A stretch of DNA of 64,000 nucleotides, taken from Haematococcus lacustris (lineage: Eukaryota; Chlorophyta; Chlorophyceae; Chlamydomonadales; Haematococcaceae). The notes under the pieces were generated by a model, which was given only the letters and a program-made list of their open reading frames with translations, did not search any database and had not been told where the DNA came from. The position numbers and the translations under genes were made by a program. Where the stretch lies: the NCBI GenBank assembly GCA_030144725.1, contig JASKMD010000024.1, positions 4,165,667 to 4,229,666 on the forward strand, given 5' to 3'. This document shows, in pieces, positions 14,113 through 25,667 of the stretch. Numbering within the stretch: position 1 is the first letter of the stretch; every line of letters begins with the position of its first letter.

Positions 14113-17100
14113 CTATATGCCATCGCCGGCATCAGCATAGAGCGCAAGGGATGTGCCAAAGCTGTCGAGCTCACTCTCCGGGGTGCCATCAACGCTCAAC
14201 CGGCCTGCCAAGTGCGTGAGTTTTGCCGAGCCCGGATCCGGCATCGAAGTCTGTGATTTGGGGCTGTTCCGCTGGTCGGCTTTGGTCGCGTCCTTTTGCT
14301 TGCGTCGGTCGTGGCTGTTTTTCTTCCTTCCTCCGCCTACATTTGCCTGACTGGTCGCAGACGCCCAGGGCGTGCGTGGCAACTCGGCGTACGCCCCCGC
14401 CATTGGCCCCTCCAACAGCTGGTTGATCACGAAGGCTGCGGCATGGAGACCAAAGACTGCTGGCAAATAGCTGATGGTGCCGAAGTACGACCTGCACAAG
14501 CACATACTGCATCTCCTAACCCGACGATTACAACCACACTACGTGCATTCCCCGCACAACAGACACCAATTCAATTCAGACAGTCCTCCTTCCCACAAGC
14601 TGCCCATGAGCTCGCAGGCATGTCGCCAGGTTTCCACTTCATGCTGCAAGGATGCCAGTTCAGGCCAGGACCTGCTTCCAGCACGCGGCCCGCACCTCTT
14701 GAAGCTCTGGCCACGCTCCGCCATAGCCAGGCTGTGCTGCAGGGCCGGCTCATCACTCCACACACAGGGCACCTGCGCCTCACACCTCACACCCTTCACC
14801 TCACACTTCACACCTCACACCTCACCCTCCGCATTGGAATGTTGACAGCTGCTGCCCAGCAGATGCTGTTGTAGTGGCAGTCAGCTGTGGCCCTGTCACA
14901 CTCATGGTGGCAGGGGAGCGAGGAGGCGCCCTGCACCACCCGCCCGACCTACCTAACACCTGCCTGCCACCTGGACAACAGCCCTGGATGCGGAAGACTT
15001 GCCCTGCATGGGGACGGCTGCTGGTCAATGCAGGAGGTGCTATGTGCTAGGTGTTGAATGCTGCTTGGCCTTGACATGCTGTGGCCTGGCCATTACAGGC
15101 TGCAGCTGTGGCGACCATTGGCCCAGCCCCTGCCTACCTGGTCCAGGTCCACCCCCAGGCGGCGCAGCCCTTTGCGCAGCAGTGCCGCGAGGCTGTCGTT
15201 GAAGGTGGTGGACAGCGGCACCACACGCACTCGACCAGGGTCAAGCCGCCCCCCTGAACACAGCCAGGCGCCAGGGCCAGCAGCACAGGCAGGTCACCCA
15301 CACCACACTCAGCCATGCTGCGCGCCCAGGCCATACCCCGGGCAGACAGGCTAAGGGACCTGTCAGGTTTCTGTGCCCAGACCCTCCCAGCCTGACAGGA
15401 AGCTGGTGACGGGGGAAGGTGACGGCCAGTGCGGGCTAGTGGCCGGATCCCAAGGCAGGCCCTGCATGAAGCATGAGGTGAGCCTGAAGGGGACTGTGTC
15501 AGCCTCTGATCTCATCGTGCTGCAGCATGGCTGGCAGGCGCAATGAGGATGGCTCAGGCCGCTGCTGGCCCCTAGGGCACCCCACCACAGCTGCGTGGTC
15601 CGGCTAGCCTGAGCCCAGCTGCTGCTGCCTGACAACTCCCCAAAGCTTGGCAGTAGGCTGGTTTGTGAGGGGACTACAACATGGTGTGACCGGCAGTGTG
15701 ACCGGCTCGCCCCACTGCTGCTCAGCACCTTCTGCCATCCTGCCATCCCATGACAAACCCCGCCCTGCCCCTGGCCTGCCCTGCCCCACGCACTGCCTCC
15801 CCCTGCCTCTGCCGCCTACTGCCTCTGGCCCTGGCCCCCCTGACCCCTGCCCGGCACCTGACCTCACATACCAAGCATTTGCCCCAACCGGCCACCGCTG
15901 GCAACCTCCCTGGCCCAGCCCCAGGGAGCCCACCGACCTGCCCCCATGGCGGTGACCAGCGGGATGCCTAGCTTGAAGGCGCTGGCTATGAGCAGCTGCT
16001 TGGGGCGCACGCTGTCAATGGCGTCCACCTGCAGGACCCCAGGCAGCGCAGCAGCAGCAGGGCAGCGGTGGGGGCAGCAGCAGGGGCAGCAGCAGGGCGG
16101 CAGCAGGGGCGGCAGCAGGGGCAGCAGCAGGGGCAGCAGCAGGGGCAGGAGTGGCTGCAATGGCAGTGGCAGCAGGATCAGCAGCAGCAGTGGGATAGGG
16201 CAGCAGCAAGAGCAAGCGCCCGCTGACTGGGCCTGGAAACCTGCACCATTAGTGTGGCTTAGAAATGAGATGCTGTTGCTGCTGGCTGCTTGGGCCCAGC
16301 CCCCCCAGGGGACAGCATCCATGCATGCTACTGCTGATGTTGGTGATCGTCATGCTGCTGCTGATGGGGGCGGTTGTCATGCTGCTGCTTATGGTAGTAA
16401 TTGTCGTGCTGTTGCTGGTGGTGGTGGTGACGGTAATTGTGGCAGTGACGGTAATGGTGGTGGTGCTGGTGTTGCAGCTCCATGTGGAACTCCCAGTGCA
16501 GCTGTGCCCCAGGCATGTGCTGGTGCCGGCTGTGCCCTGTGACCCACCACCCAGTCAAAGGGGCCTGGGCCATCACCGCCCGCCCCCCTGCAGCCCTGCA
16601 GCAGCAGCGCCTCAGCACCTTCTGGCGTCAAAAACTCCTGCAGCCAACACAAGCCCATGACCGCCATGCACGCCACCACCACACCACCACCACCACCTGT
16701 GTCACTACCAGCAGGTCAGAGCAAGCAGCATACGCAGCGGCACAGGCACCAGCAGCAGCGCAAGCAGCGACTGGGTGCTGGGTCCAGGAGGGGTGGGTGG
16801 TGCCCGGCGCAGCCTGGCTGCTGACCTCCTGGCTGCTGACCTCCTGGCTGCTGACCTGCCTGGCTGCTGACCTCCTGGCTGCTGACCTCCTGGCTGCTGA
16901 CCTCCTGGCTGCTGACCTCCTGGCTGCTGACCTCCTGGCTGCTGACCTCCTGGCTGCTGACCTCCTGGCTGCTGACCTCCTGGCTGCTGACCTCCTGGCT
17001 GCTGACCTCCTGGCTGCTGACCTCCTGGCTGCTGACCTCCTGGCTGCTGACCTCCTGGCTGCTGACCTCCTGGCTGCTGACCTCCTGGCTGCTGACCTCC

Positions 17101-19801
17101 TGGCTGCTGACCTCCTGGCTGCTGACCTCCTGGCTGCTGACCTCCTGGCTGCTGACCTCCTGGCTGCTGACCTCCTGGCTGCTGACCTCCTGGCTGCTGA
17201 CCTCCTGGCTGCTGACCTCCTGGCTGCTGACCTCCTGGCTGCTGACCTCCTGGCTGCTGACCTCCTGGCTGCTGACCTCCTGGCTGCTGACCTCCTGGCT
17301 GCTGACCTCCTGGCTGCTGACCTCCTGGCTGCTGACCTCCTGGCTGCTGACCTCCTGGCTGCTGACCTCCTGGCTGCTGACCTCCTGGCTGCTGACCTCC
17401 TGGCTGCTGACCTCCTGGCTGCTGACCTCCTGGCTGCTGACCTCCTGGCTGCTGACCTCCTGGCTGCTGACCTCCTGGCTGCTGACCTCCTGGCTGCTGA
17501 CCTCCTGGCTGCTGACCTGCCTGGCTGCTGACCTCCTGGCTGCTGACCTCCTGGCTGCTGACCTCCTGGCTGCTGACCTCCTGGCTGCTGACCTCCTGGC
17601 TGCTGACCTCCTGGCTGCTGACCTCCTGGCTGCTGACCTCCTGGCTGCTGACCTCCTGGCTGCTGACCTCCTGGCTGCTGACCTCCTGGCTGCTGACCTC
17701 CTGGCTGCTGACCTCCTGGCTGCTGACCTCCTGGCTGCTGACCTCCTGGCTGCTGACCTCCTGGCTGCTGACCTCCTGGCTGCTGACCTCCTGGCTGCTG
17801 ACCTCCTGGCTGCTGACCTCCTGGCTGCTGACCTCCTGGCTGCTGACCTCCTGGCTGCTGACCTCCTGGCTGCTGACCTCCTGGCTGCTGACCTCCTGGC
17901 TGCTGACCTCCTGGCTGCTGACCTCCTGGCTGCTGACCTCCTGGCTGCTGACCTCCTGGCTGCTGACCTCCTGGCTGCTGACCTCCTGGCTGCTGACCTC
18001 CTGGCTGCTGACCTCCTGGCTGCTGACCTCCTGGCTGCTGACCTCCTGGCTGCTGACCTCCTGGCTGCTGACCTCCTGGCTGCTGACCTCCTGGCTGCTG
18101 ACCTCCTGGCTGCTGACCTCCTGGCTGCTGACCTCCTGGCTGCTGACCTCCTGGCTGCTGACCTCCTGGCTGCTGACCTGCTGCACGGTGAGCGCTAGGT
18201 GAGGGTTGATGTCCCGCAGCCGCTGTGCCATCAGCTGCACCTTGACCTGCCCCACTGTGGAGTGGAGGGCGTGCAGCTGGCGGTTGGCTGCGGGCAGAAG
18301 GGTGCGGGGGGGTAAGGCAGGGGCAGGGGCAGGGGCAGGGGCAGGGGCAGGGGCAGGGGCAGGGGCAGGGGCAGGGGCAGGGGCAGGGGCAGGGGCAGGG
18401 GCAGGGGCAGGGGCAGGGGCAGGGGCAGGGGCAGGGGCAGGGTGGATGCAAACAGACTGCTCAGTGTTCCCAGGCGCCCGCTTATGTCTCCACAGCCCCT
18501 GGTTGTTGTTCCAGCTACAGCTTTGACCAGCTATTACCCAGCTGCATCCCAGCTCCCACCCAGCTTCTATCTAGCTTCTACCCAGCTTCTATCTAGCTTC
18601 TACCCAGCCTTGCCTGTGCCAGCTGGCCCCCGCCTCAACTGTTGCTCACGTCCACCGTGTCAGCGTCCACCAGGGCAAGGGCGCCCACACCTGCCCTGAG
18701 ACAGCAGCAGCAGCAGTATAGCCAGCAGCCTTGCCCTCCCACACTTGTGCCACCTTGCATATGCGCAAGCCATCTGCCCATCTGATCGTCTCCTGCCTGG
18801 CATCAGAGCTCTGGCAGGCCCTGCCCCCATGACCCCTCTCATTGCTTTTGGACCAGGCGGGAGTCTGCTGGCAGGGCCCCTCCCAACCTCACCTCCTTTC
18901 CTCCCCCCTTCTCCCCTCCCCCCCTCCCACCCTCCCCCCCTCCCCCCCTCCCCCCCTCCCTCCCTCCCCCCCTCCCTCCCTCCCCCCCTCCCTCCCTCCC
19001 TCCCTCCCTCCCTCCCTCCACCCCTGCACCCTCCCTCCCCTCCTGCCCTCCACCCCTCCTCCCCTCCACCCCTCCTCCCCTCCTCCCCTCCTCCCCTCCT
19101 CCCCCCCACCCCTCCTCCCCTCCTCCACTCCTCCCCTTGTAGAGGCCCCATGCTCCCCATGCTGGGGCTCTGGGCGCAGCCTCCCCTCCCCCCTCCCTTG
19201 GGCCCAGCCCAGCCCCAGCAGCCCCCGGCCACAGCTAGCAGCCCCCAGCCCCCTCCTCCCACCCCGCTCAAACCCCTCACCTGGCTAGGGCCTCACAGGC
19301 GTAGCTGCCCACCCCCCCACAGCCCAGCACCAGCACCCGAGCACCCCGCAGCCGCTCCAGCCCCTCCGACCCCAGCAGCAGGGCAGTGCGCGCTTGCCAT
19401 GCAGCCACTGCAGAGCTGCCTGGAGAACCGTTCTCAGCCTCAGGCAGGAGGGATGGGGCGGATGCGGGGGCTTGAGGGTCAGGGGCGGCTGTGGGGGAAG
19501 GGGGAGACAGGGGCGCTGGGAGCGGAGGGTTGACAGGCAGCGCAGGGCTGGAGAGAGGAGCAGCAGGGGCCAGGTGAGGGGTGAGGGGTGAGGGGCAGCA
19601 CGGTGCTGAAGGCGCCTGGGCGGCTGGGCTGGGCAGGGCTTGAATGCGGCCATGCAGGGGCGCTGCAGGGCTGGGTGTGTCCCAAGTGAGTGTGCGGCTT
19701 ACTGGGCTGCAGGAAGCCACAGCCAGGGGCAGGCACAGCACAGCACAGCAACACAGCACAGCCACATCAGTAGTCAGGGGCAGCAGGGGTGGCCATGACA
19801 A
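14113..19801 (-). CDS. tcdA: tRNA threonylcarbamoyladenosine dehydratase (TcdA/Tcd1-type, E1-like fold)
   Basis: Minus-strand exons: (5' end uncertain)-19281, 18695-18640, 18287-18178, 16637-16548, 16028-15938, 15253-15138, 14772-14696, 14491-14113. The junctions checked keep phase. Family landmarks in order: RTALLLGSEGLERL, the nucleotide-binding GCGGVGSYACEALAR, LVDADTVDVSNTNRQLHALH, RLRDINP, VDAIDSVRPK, GGRLDPGRVRVV, and a hydrophobic C-terminal stretch FGTISYLPAVFGLHAAAFVI. TcdA/Tcd proteins are ATP-dependent dehydratases that cyclise t6A37 to ct6A in tRNAs decoding ANN codons. Yeast homologues are mitochondrial outer-membrane proteins, so an organellar site is possible but not shown. The first exon has no in-frame ATG, so an upstream exon is missing. 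A Lys/Arg-rich low-complexity tail follows the conserved part. Two large introns hold satellites. Confidence 0.85.
16813..18180. repeat. 15-bp minisatellite growing from a 5' splice site
   Basis: About 90 near-identical copies. On the sense (minus) strand the unit is GTCAGCAGCCAGGAG. The array begins exactly at the donor of the dehydratase exon ending at 18178 (CAG then GTCAGC), so every unit repeats an AG-GTCAGC donor-like junction. Two 16-bp units (near 16859 and 17519) shift the frame. Phase and family alignment both skip the array cleanly to the exon at 16637, so it is intronic. Confidence 0.95.
18316..18441. repeat. (GGGGCA)n array, intronic
   Basis: About 21 copies of a 6-mer in the dehydratase intron 18288-18639. 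On the sense strand it reads CCCCTG and lies about 28 nt upstream of the acceptor, where it acts as an extended pyrimidine tract. Confidence 0.9.
18891..19138. repeat. Long polypyrimidine/polypurine tract
   Basis: About 250 bp of CCCTCC/CCCCTC with few purines on the plus strand. It lies in the dehydratase intron 18696-19280, where the sense strand is purine-rich (GGAGGG). Mirror symmetry makes triplex (H-DNA) formation plausible; that is inference. Confidence 0.85.
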
Positions 19802-20495
19802 CAGACGGACCTAGCTAATAGAACTAGCTGACATCAGATGTGTCAGGTCACGCATGTAGCAGAGCATCGCCATACCTGAGGCGGCACGTTCGCCACCATC
19901 GCGGCGAGGTACTGGGCATGGTGTCCTGAGGGGCTGCCGCAATAAATGTGTGCGCGCTGGCCAGCACTAGTGTCGTATCGGCATTTCACATTATTACAAT
20001 GGGGCGCAGGATCCAACGGCGAATGCATGCGAGTGCAAGTCTATGAGAAAACCCCATGTGGTCAAGCAATGCAACGGCTAGCTTTCCGTTTAGCACAGCA
20101 CCAGGATGGTTGATGATAGTCTTCATCAGCAGCTTGTGCCCTGTCATAGCCAGGCTGGGGAGCAGCTCCGCGACTGAGCTCTTGATGGCAGGAAAGAAGC
20201 GACTGTGACAACGAGCACATCTGCCCGGCTGTGGGAGTGGCTCAGCACACTGCACTACCAGCTGCACAGCCTAAACTCCATAGCAGGGCCTGGCTTGCCT
20301 GAAGTTCACGGGCTAGGGAGGTGCAGGGTGTGGCTAAGGCGGGACAGGGGAGGCCTTGCCCAATCAATATGAGCGGCCATCGCGGTGCGGTCGACAGCTG
20401 TGTGCGGCTTAAGGCCGTCACCAGCACCCCGAAGCGGTGAGGTTGAGGGTGAGCGCGTCCCCTGAGGGCCCAAGGGTCGAGCCGGGCTGTGCGGC
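19802..20495. other. Region between SEC13 and the dehydratase gene
   Basis: Likely holds the missing 5' exon(s) and promoter of the dehydratase and the 3' flank of SEC13. A minus-strand frame ending NVPPQ is followed by a good GTATGG donor at 19875-19874, but its phase does not join simply to the next frame. Another minus-strand frame (20267-19986, 93 codons) has no recognised domain. Confidence 0.35.
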
Positions 20496-22439
20496 TCATG
20501 CTGAGTGCGGGATCTGCTGCCACAAGCCATCCACGCTCTCCTTCCACAGTGTCACTGAGTTATTGGCGTCTGACACGGCCAGCAGCGAGCCAGTGGTGCT
20601 CCAGCTCACGCGCCACACTGGCACCTGCAGTGTGCTCAGCCCGCTAGGTGACAGGGGCGCCAGGTGCCGCAGGCAGGCTGTGTGCCGCCGCACTGGGAGG
20701 CGTTGTGTGCAGCCATTGGCCGTGGTCGCTATCTAAGGCTAGGTGTGAAGCCAGGTGTGGCAGCAAGGGGCAGCCGTTACAGGGGCTGACCTGGGTGTGT
20801 TGCGTTACCCCTCATCAAACCTCTGCCTGCATGCCTTCAAGGCTGAGGTCCTTTCCTGGAAGCCTCCCGCTCTGACCCCCAACCTGGACGCTCGTCTAGC
20901 TGGCTGGCTGGCTACCTGGGCCCTGACCTTGAAGTCGTGCACCAGCTTCTTGTCCCAGCCGCCTGACCCTCCCAGCCGCTCGATCCACGCAAACACCTGC
21001 AGAGCCAGCAGCGAGAACAGCAGGGGCCGCAGCGGTGAGGCGTGGCGCGGGGGCCTGGGCTGTGTTGGTCCCAAAACCCTGGCTGCCAGCCCTGGACCTA
21101 GCGCCTTGTGCAGGCTGAGGGCTGACCTGTGGGGCTGACCTGCGATGCACTGACAGCCTGCAGCGTGCCAGCAGCAACAGCAGGCTGTCCTCCACAGCCT
21201 GCGCTGGCTGCCTGCAGGCTCAGCCCTGCCGCCTGGCCCCTTTCCCTCATACCCCGCACCTGGCCATCTTGCCCTGCGCTGGCCAGTGTGGAGCGTGGCA
21301 GGCCCATGGAGGGCGCCCAGGCCACATCCCGCACCCAGTCCGAGTGCCCTGGCAGCGCCTCCTCCTCCTGCCACATGCCTGCCTCCCCGCATCGCCACAC
21401 CTGCGCCACAGCCACGCACCGCATCACTGACACCTGCCGCCACACAGCCCAGCAACAGGCCGCCTACCTCCCAGCCAATACCCCCACAGCTGCACAGCTG
21501 CACTGCTCTGCTGCGGGCCTTGGCTAGGTTATTTGCTATGAGGCCAAGCAATCCTGTGTTGGGGTGGAAGAGGGAGAGGCTGGGGCCAGATGGTGCAGGG
21601 GCTGGTCTGGTGAGTGCAAGCCAGACTGGGCAGGCTGAGGTGTGGGGAGGGTCTGCCGGGCACCACGCACCCTGATGGTGTTGTCGCACCCGCAGCTCAC
21701 GAGCCGCTTCACTGGGGCTGGCGGGGCCTTGGGCGACAAAAGGGCGCCAGGGGCCAAGGCAGGCGCCCAGGATACTGCTGTTGCACCAATGGCGTGATTG
21801 CCTGGAAGCTGCATGGAGGAGTGGCACAAACAGCCTGACAGAGGGAGCGACTGCATGGAATAAGGGCCCTGCATGCACTGCTGCTACAGCCCCAGCGCCG
21901 ACACTGTGTCTAAGTCTCTCTCAAGTCTTGCCTTGGTAGCATCCCAGCTGGCAGTGCTGGCGGTATACTCCACAATGGAGACAGACCCATCAGAGGAGGC
22001 AGCTGCCAGGACCAGCCCATGCTCATGCGGTGCCCAGCAAACGCTGTTCACTGACGCCGTGTGTAATGTGCCTGGGGAAATGTACACCTGGGCGTAATTG
22101 CTTGGAAAATGTCAGCTGCGGGGGATCGCAGCAGCTGTAGATTCGATCTGGGTCGCTGCCTACCTGCTGCCACTGGCTGTCGGGGCCCTCCTTCCAAACG
22201 ATAATGCGATGGTCAAAGGAACACGATGCCAAGAGCGAACCAAATTTGGGGTGCGCCCAGGACACTTGCCACACTGGGCCCTCGTGCCCCCTGAGATCCG
22301 CAAGATGTACGTGCTGCTCGCCCACGACCTCAAACACCTTCACCGTTTTGTCCGAGCTGCAAGTCGCTAGTCTGCGGCCGTAGTAATCTAACTGTGCATC
22401 GTGCACCTGGTCCGTATGCCCTGATTCAAAGGTAGTCAT
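20496..22439 (-). CDS. SEC13: SEC13, WD40 subunit of the COPII coat and nuclear pore outer ring
   Basis: Six exons, all phase 0: 22439-22164, 22087-21932, 21808-21671, 21400-21260, 20996-20928, 20624-20496, giving 302 residues, normal for SEC13 (about 300-320). Diagnostic segments: [85 protein letters not shown] and [17 protein letters not shown]13 forms a six-bladed open propeller completed by SEC31 in the COPII cage or by Nup145C/Nup96 in the Y-complex. The ATG at 22439 precedes the conserved HTDQVHDAQ. Intron 2 appears to use a GC donor (AAG-GCAAGA, 21931-21930); this choice alone keeps the family spacing between blades. The alternative GT donor 24 nt downstream in the transcript adds nine residues. 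Confidence 0.95.
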
Positions 22440-23308
22440 CGCAATGTAGCTGGCTTCAAGATTCGATCTACTTGATACAAGGCTGACAAGGGCACCTGCT
22501 ATGTGAAAGCTCGCTGATTTTCATGCCATGGCATGGAGTCCATGATGAACGTCAAGCTCCACAGTAAAACCCAGCGGTTTGCCCGTACGGTTCAATGCTC
22601 TACCATTCTGCTGCTTTGTAATGTAATAGTTAGAGGCTTACAGCGCTCAGAAGTTGGGTGTTAATTGAGTGAGAGTTCACCTCTTACCTTGGACGGTGCG
22701 CTGCATGAGCAATTGCGTCGGTGCGCATTGACACTCCTAGTCGGCCCTAAGTACAGGCGCAGAGACGTTATCTTAAGACGCACCTTTGGCACAGGAACGC
22801 TTGCTGCGAATGGGTAGGTGCGAATGGGTATGTAGCGCGCGCACCGCCTGGAGCCTGACATTGCGACGCGCTTGCAGCTGCATATGGCGGACACAACGAC
22901 GAGCTGGGCATCCAGATATTCGTCTCCATCAGGCGAGCGACTCAGAGTTGCCTGAAGGGGGAGATAGCCCAAACAGTAGGAAAAGGCGCGCTCCTTGGTG
23001 TCGTATCCAGGGAGACTGGGTGCCAGCAGCCCCACCAGACTGCAGGCAGCGAATCATGCCCTTCATCCATCCCTTCTAGCTAGCCCAGGCCTGTTGCTGT
23101 TATCATTTCAATGCCTTGTGCACTCCCATTGACCATGGTGCTGATTCAGCTCCTCATCCAGCAACAGCAACACCAGCAGCAGAGTCGGTGTCCGCTAGCT
23201 TTGGTGCGCCAGCCAGTCAACTGCTTTGGCTGTCCCTGGCTGGCTTATGCAGCACCCTTGCACAGCCCCCAGCAGCTGCCCTCACCCCTGGCACTGCCCC
23301 GCATGCAG
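22440..23308. other. Region between SEC13 and the ubiquitin-like gene
   Basis: Probably holds the divergent promoters and the missing 5' exons of the gene to the right. Frames at 22786-23079 (+) and 23035-22661 (-) overlap and neither has a recognised domain. One plus frame after 22876 (GHNDELGIQIFVSIRRA) looks protein-like but could not be joined with confidence. Confidence 0.35.
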
Positions 23309-24165
23309 GCGTGGTCAGAGCTACCCGCCCCGTGTCACTGACCTGCGGCTGAGGTACGACCAGACGCTTGCTGACCTGCGCCAGGCCGTGTGCCGCGCAC
23401 TGGACATCCCCACCGACAAGCTGCAGCTGTTCCGCTACGGCAAGGAGCTGCCAGCGACCATGGACTCAAAGTGGGGCATACCGTGGTCAGGCCAGCTGCT
23501 GCAGCCACTGCAAGGCTAGCCAGCTGCCAGGCTGCTGCCACCCAGGCAGTAGCAGCCCCCACCCACAGCGCCCCGCCCTTGCGCCCAGGGGCAGGCAGGA
23601 GGGCGGTCTCTAGGAAGGTCTCAGAGCAGGTGTGCCCTGCTGGTGGTGAGCACTGGGTGCTGGTGGTGGTGTGCAGGAGCATCATGGAGATGGACATCCA
23701 CACCGGCTTTGGGCTGCAGGGCTGGGACCTGGTGGGTGGGGGTCAGGGTCAGGGGCAGAGGCAGAGGCAGGGGTAAACAGCAGCGGCAGCAGAGGATGCA
23801 CCCGGTTGGGCTAGGCAGGGTCGAGGCCAGGCTCAGGCTGACGCTAAGCAGGGAATTGCCTAACTGGCACTACATACTGGCAGTACCTGCACCAGCCATC
23901 ACCTGCACCTGCCATCACCTTGCCACTGCCACTGCCTGCATTACCTGGCAGGAACACAGACTAAAACCCCGACCTTAAGATTACTGATCTGAACTGGTCT
24001 AATAAGTAGCTGATCTGATCTGGCCTGAGCCGACCTGGCCTGCCCTGGCAAAGCCTGCCTGAGATTGTCTGCTGACCCACTGCCCTGTGGCTGCAGAGTG
24101 AGGAGCCGGACTACTGGCCGCCAGTAAAGGCAGGGCCAGACGGGCTGCTGCAGGTGGTCAGCTGA
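23309..24165 (+). CDS. Ubiquitin-like-domain protein, 3' exons only
   Basis: Three exons join in phase: about 23309-23470, 23677-23731 and 24097-24165. The reading is VTDLRLRYDQTLADLRQAV, then CRALDIPTDKLQLFRYGKEL, and across the splice MDSK-SIMEMDIHTGFGLQ, ending SEEPDYWPPV and a short tail to TGA. The order (beta strand, helix with DLRQ, a Leu-Gln-Leu-Phe-Arg-Tyr-Gly-Lys-Glu-Leu strand, then a short turn) matches a ubiquitin fold. Ubiquitin-like domains at the C-terminus occur in deubiquitinases and other adaptors, but which family this is cannot be told. The 5' exons lie upstream and are unresolved, so the start coordinate is an acceptor. Confidence 0.6.
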
Positions 24166-25667
24166 CAGCGCACCTGAGCACCAGGGTGGCGGACAGCAGC
24201 CAGGCTGGAGCCTGACCTGGGAGGAGGTTGACCTGCTGCCATGGACTGGGCAGCGCAGCACTCCCGCATTGCAAGCTGGCCTACAGGCAGTGGAGGGACT
24301 GGACTGACCTGGGCAGCAGAGTGGGCATCAGGGGAAAGGCTTGTCAGCAGCAAGCTGGGTGGCTGGGGTGGTTGTGTGGCCTGCTGCTGCCCTGGCCCTC
24401 AGTGTCCGGTGACCAGGGCAAGGGGCCACACACACACACTCTCCACCTGTCCTGCGTCACCAGGCAGGTGGTTGGGGCGTTAGCACTGAACAGCTGGCTG
24501 AGGATGGCGAGAGGCAGGCAGCTGGGGGGAGGGTGCGACTGCACTGTGCTGTGTGCGAGTTAGTGAACAGCCGACCAGATGAGGTGGCAGTGAGCAGGGT
24601 CAGGCCATGTGTTTATGTCATGCTGCTCACCCCTGGGCGAGGGTTAGAGGTCCTGGAGGCTGATTCCAACACCTAGAGGGGCAGGGACAAATGCCGGCAG
24701 GGTGAGGGGCAGGGGATGGAGTCAAGCCGACTCGGCTGTTTGTCAAGGGGCGGTTGCTTAGCTTCCTTGCTCAACTGCCAGCAGCTGGCGGGGAGTTTTA
24801 GATTCGTATCAAATGCTTGTACCAGATCGATCAAGCAGTTGAACACCACTGACAGAGTCATTGCAGCTTGCAACAACAGTGTGATGCACTGTAGGCCGTC
24901 TGCCTTACTTAAGAGAGAGTAGTGTACCTCCTTGTTATATCATGTGACATTACCTGGTGTATGGGAGGAGAATCGTGTGTGTGAATGTATACTGTGTACA
25001 TGGGTAATGACCTGTTGCTTGCAAGGGCGCAACAGCACCCTGCAGCACCCTGGCCATGTTTCACACTGCTCACTTCACACGACTATATATGCATACTCAG
25101 ATGTGCAAACTCAAACAATAGTTGCGTTGTACCCCTACTCTCGCCTGCCACACATGTCCATAACGTCTGCCTCGCTAGACCTAAACGCCAAATCTGCATA
25201 CGCCACATTGCCTGCACACCACTCCCATCGCTCTCCTACACTTCCTCTCTCATTCACCCTTGCTTATGCACAGCTAGCACGCACTCCGGAGCAGCTACAG
25301 CCTCAGCTTGAATCCACAACGCTCTCACTCTGCAAATAGGAGACGTCCCCGGCATACTTCACCATAGGCGCGTGCTGCGCTGAACAGCGCCAGTACCGCA
25401 CCGACCTATCCCCTACGCGATGCTGCACTCGGCTCACCCGCTCCAGCCACCCTGCAAGCACTTGTGCGTGTGCGCTATAAATACATTGGAAGAGGATCAC
25501 GATATGCCTCGCTACACGCAGCTGACGCCCAATGTGCCATGATGCCCAGCCTGGTGCCTGGCGAGTCTGGCCCAAGCGCTGGGTCCACACTTTCGCTCCA
25601 CGCTCGCCTCGCCAGGGCCAGGTTGCCGAGATTTGCTGCAACCGTCATGCAGTCCAGCAGCTTTCGC
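24166..25667. other. Intergenic region between ubiquitin-like and kinase-PP2C genes
   Basis: Convergent 3' flanks. No gene recognised. It contains a short CA run near 24428-24440 and a relatively AT-rich part at 24900-25320. A 135-codon plus frame at 24932-25339 has no recognised domain. Confidence 0.4.

Noticed and set aside
16482..18451. Leu-Ala-Ala-Asp, VSSQE and GGQQP repeat proteins
   Set aside because: The array interrupts a conserved dehydratase whose exons join in phase across it, and two 16-bp units would shift the frame.
19986..20267. 93-codon minus-strand frame with protein-like composition
   Set aside because: No recognised domain, no splice connection to SEC13 or the dehydratase, ends in chance stop; kept only as a note.
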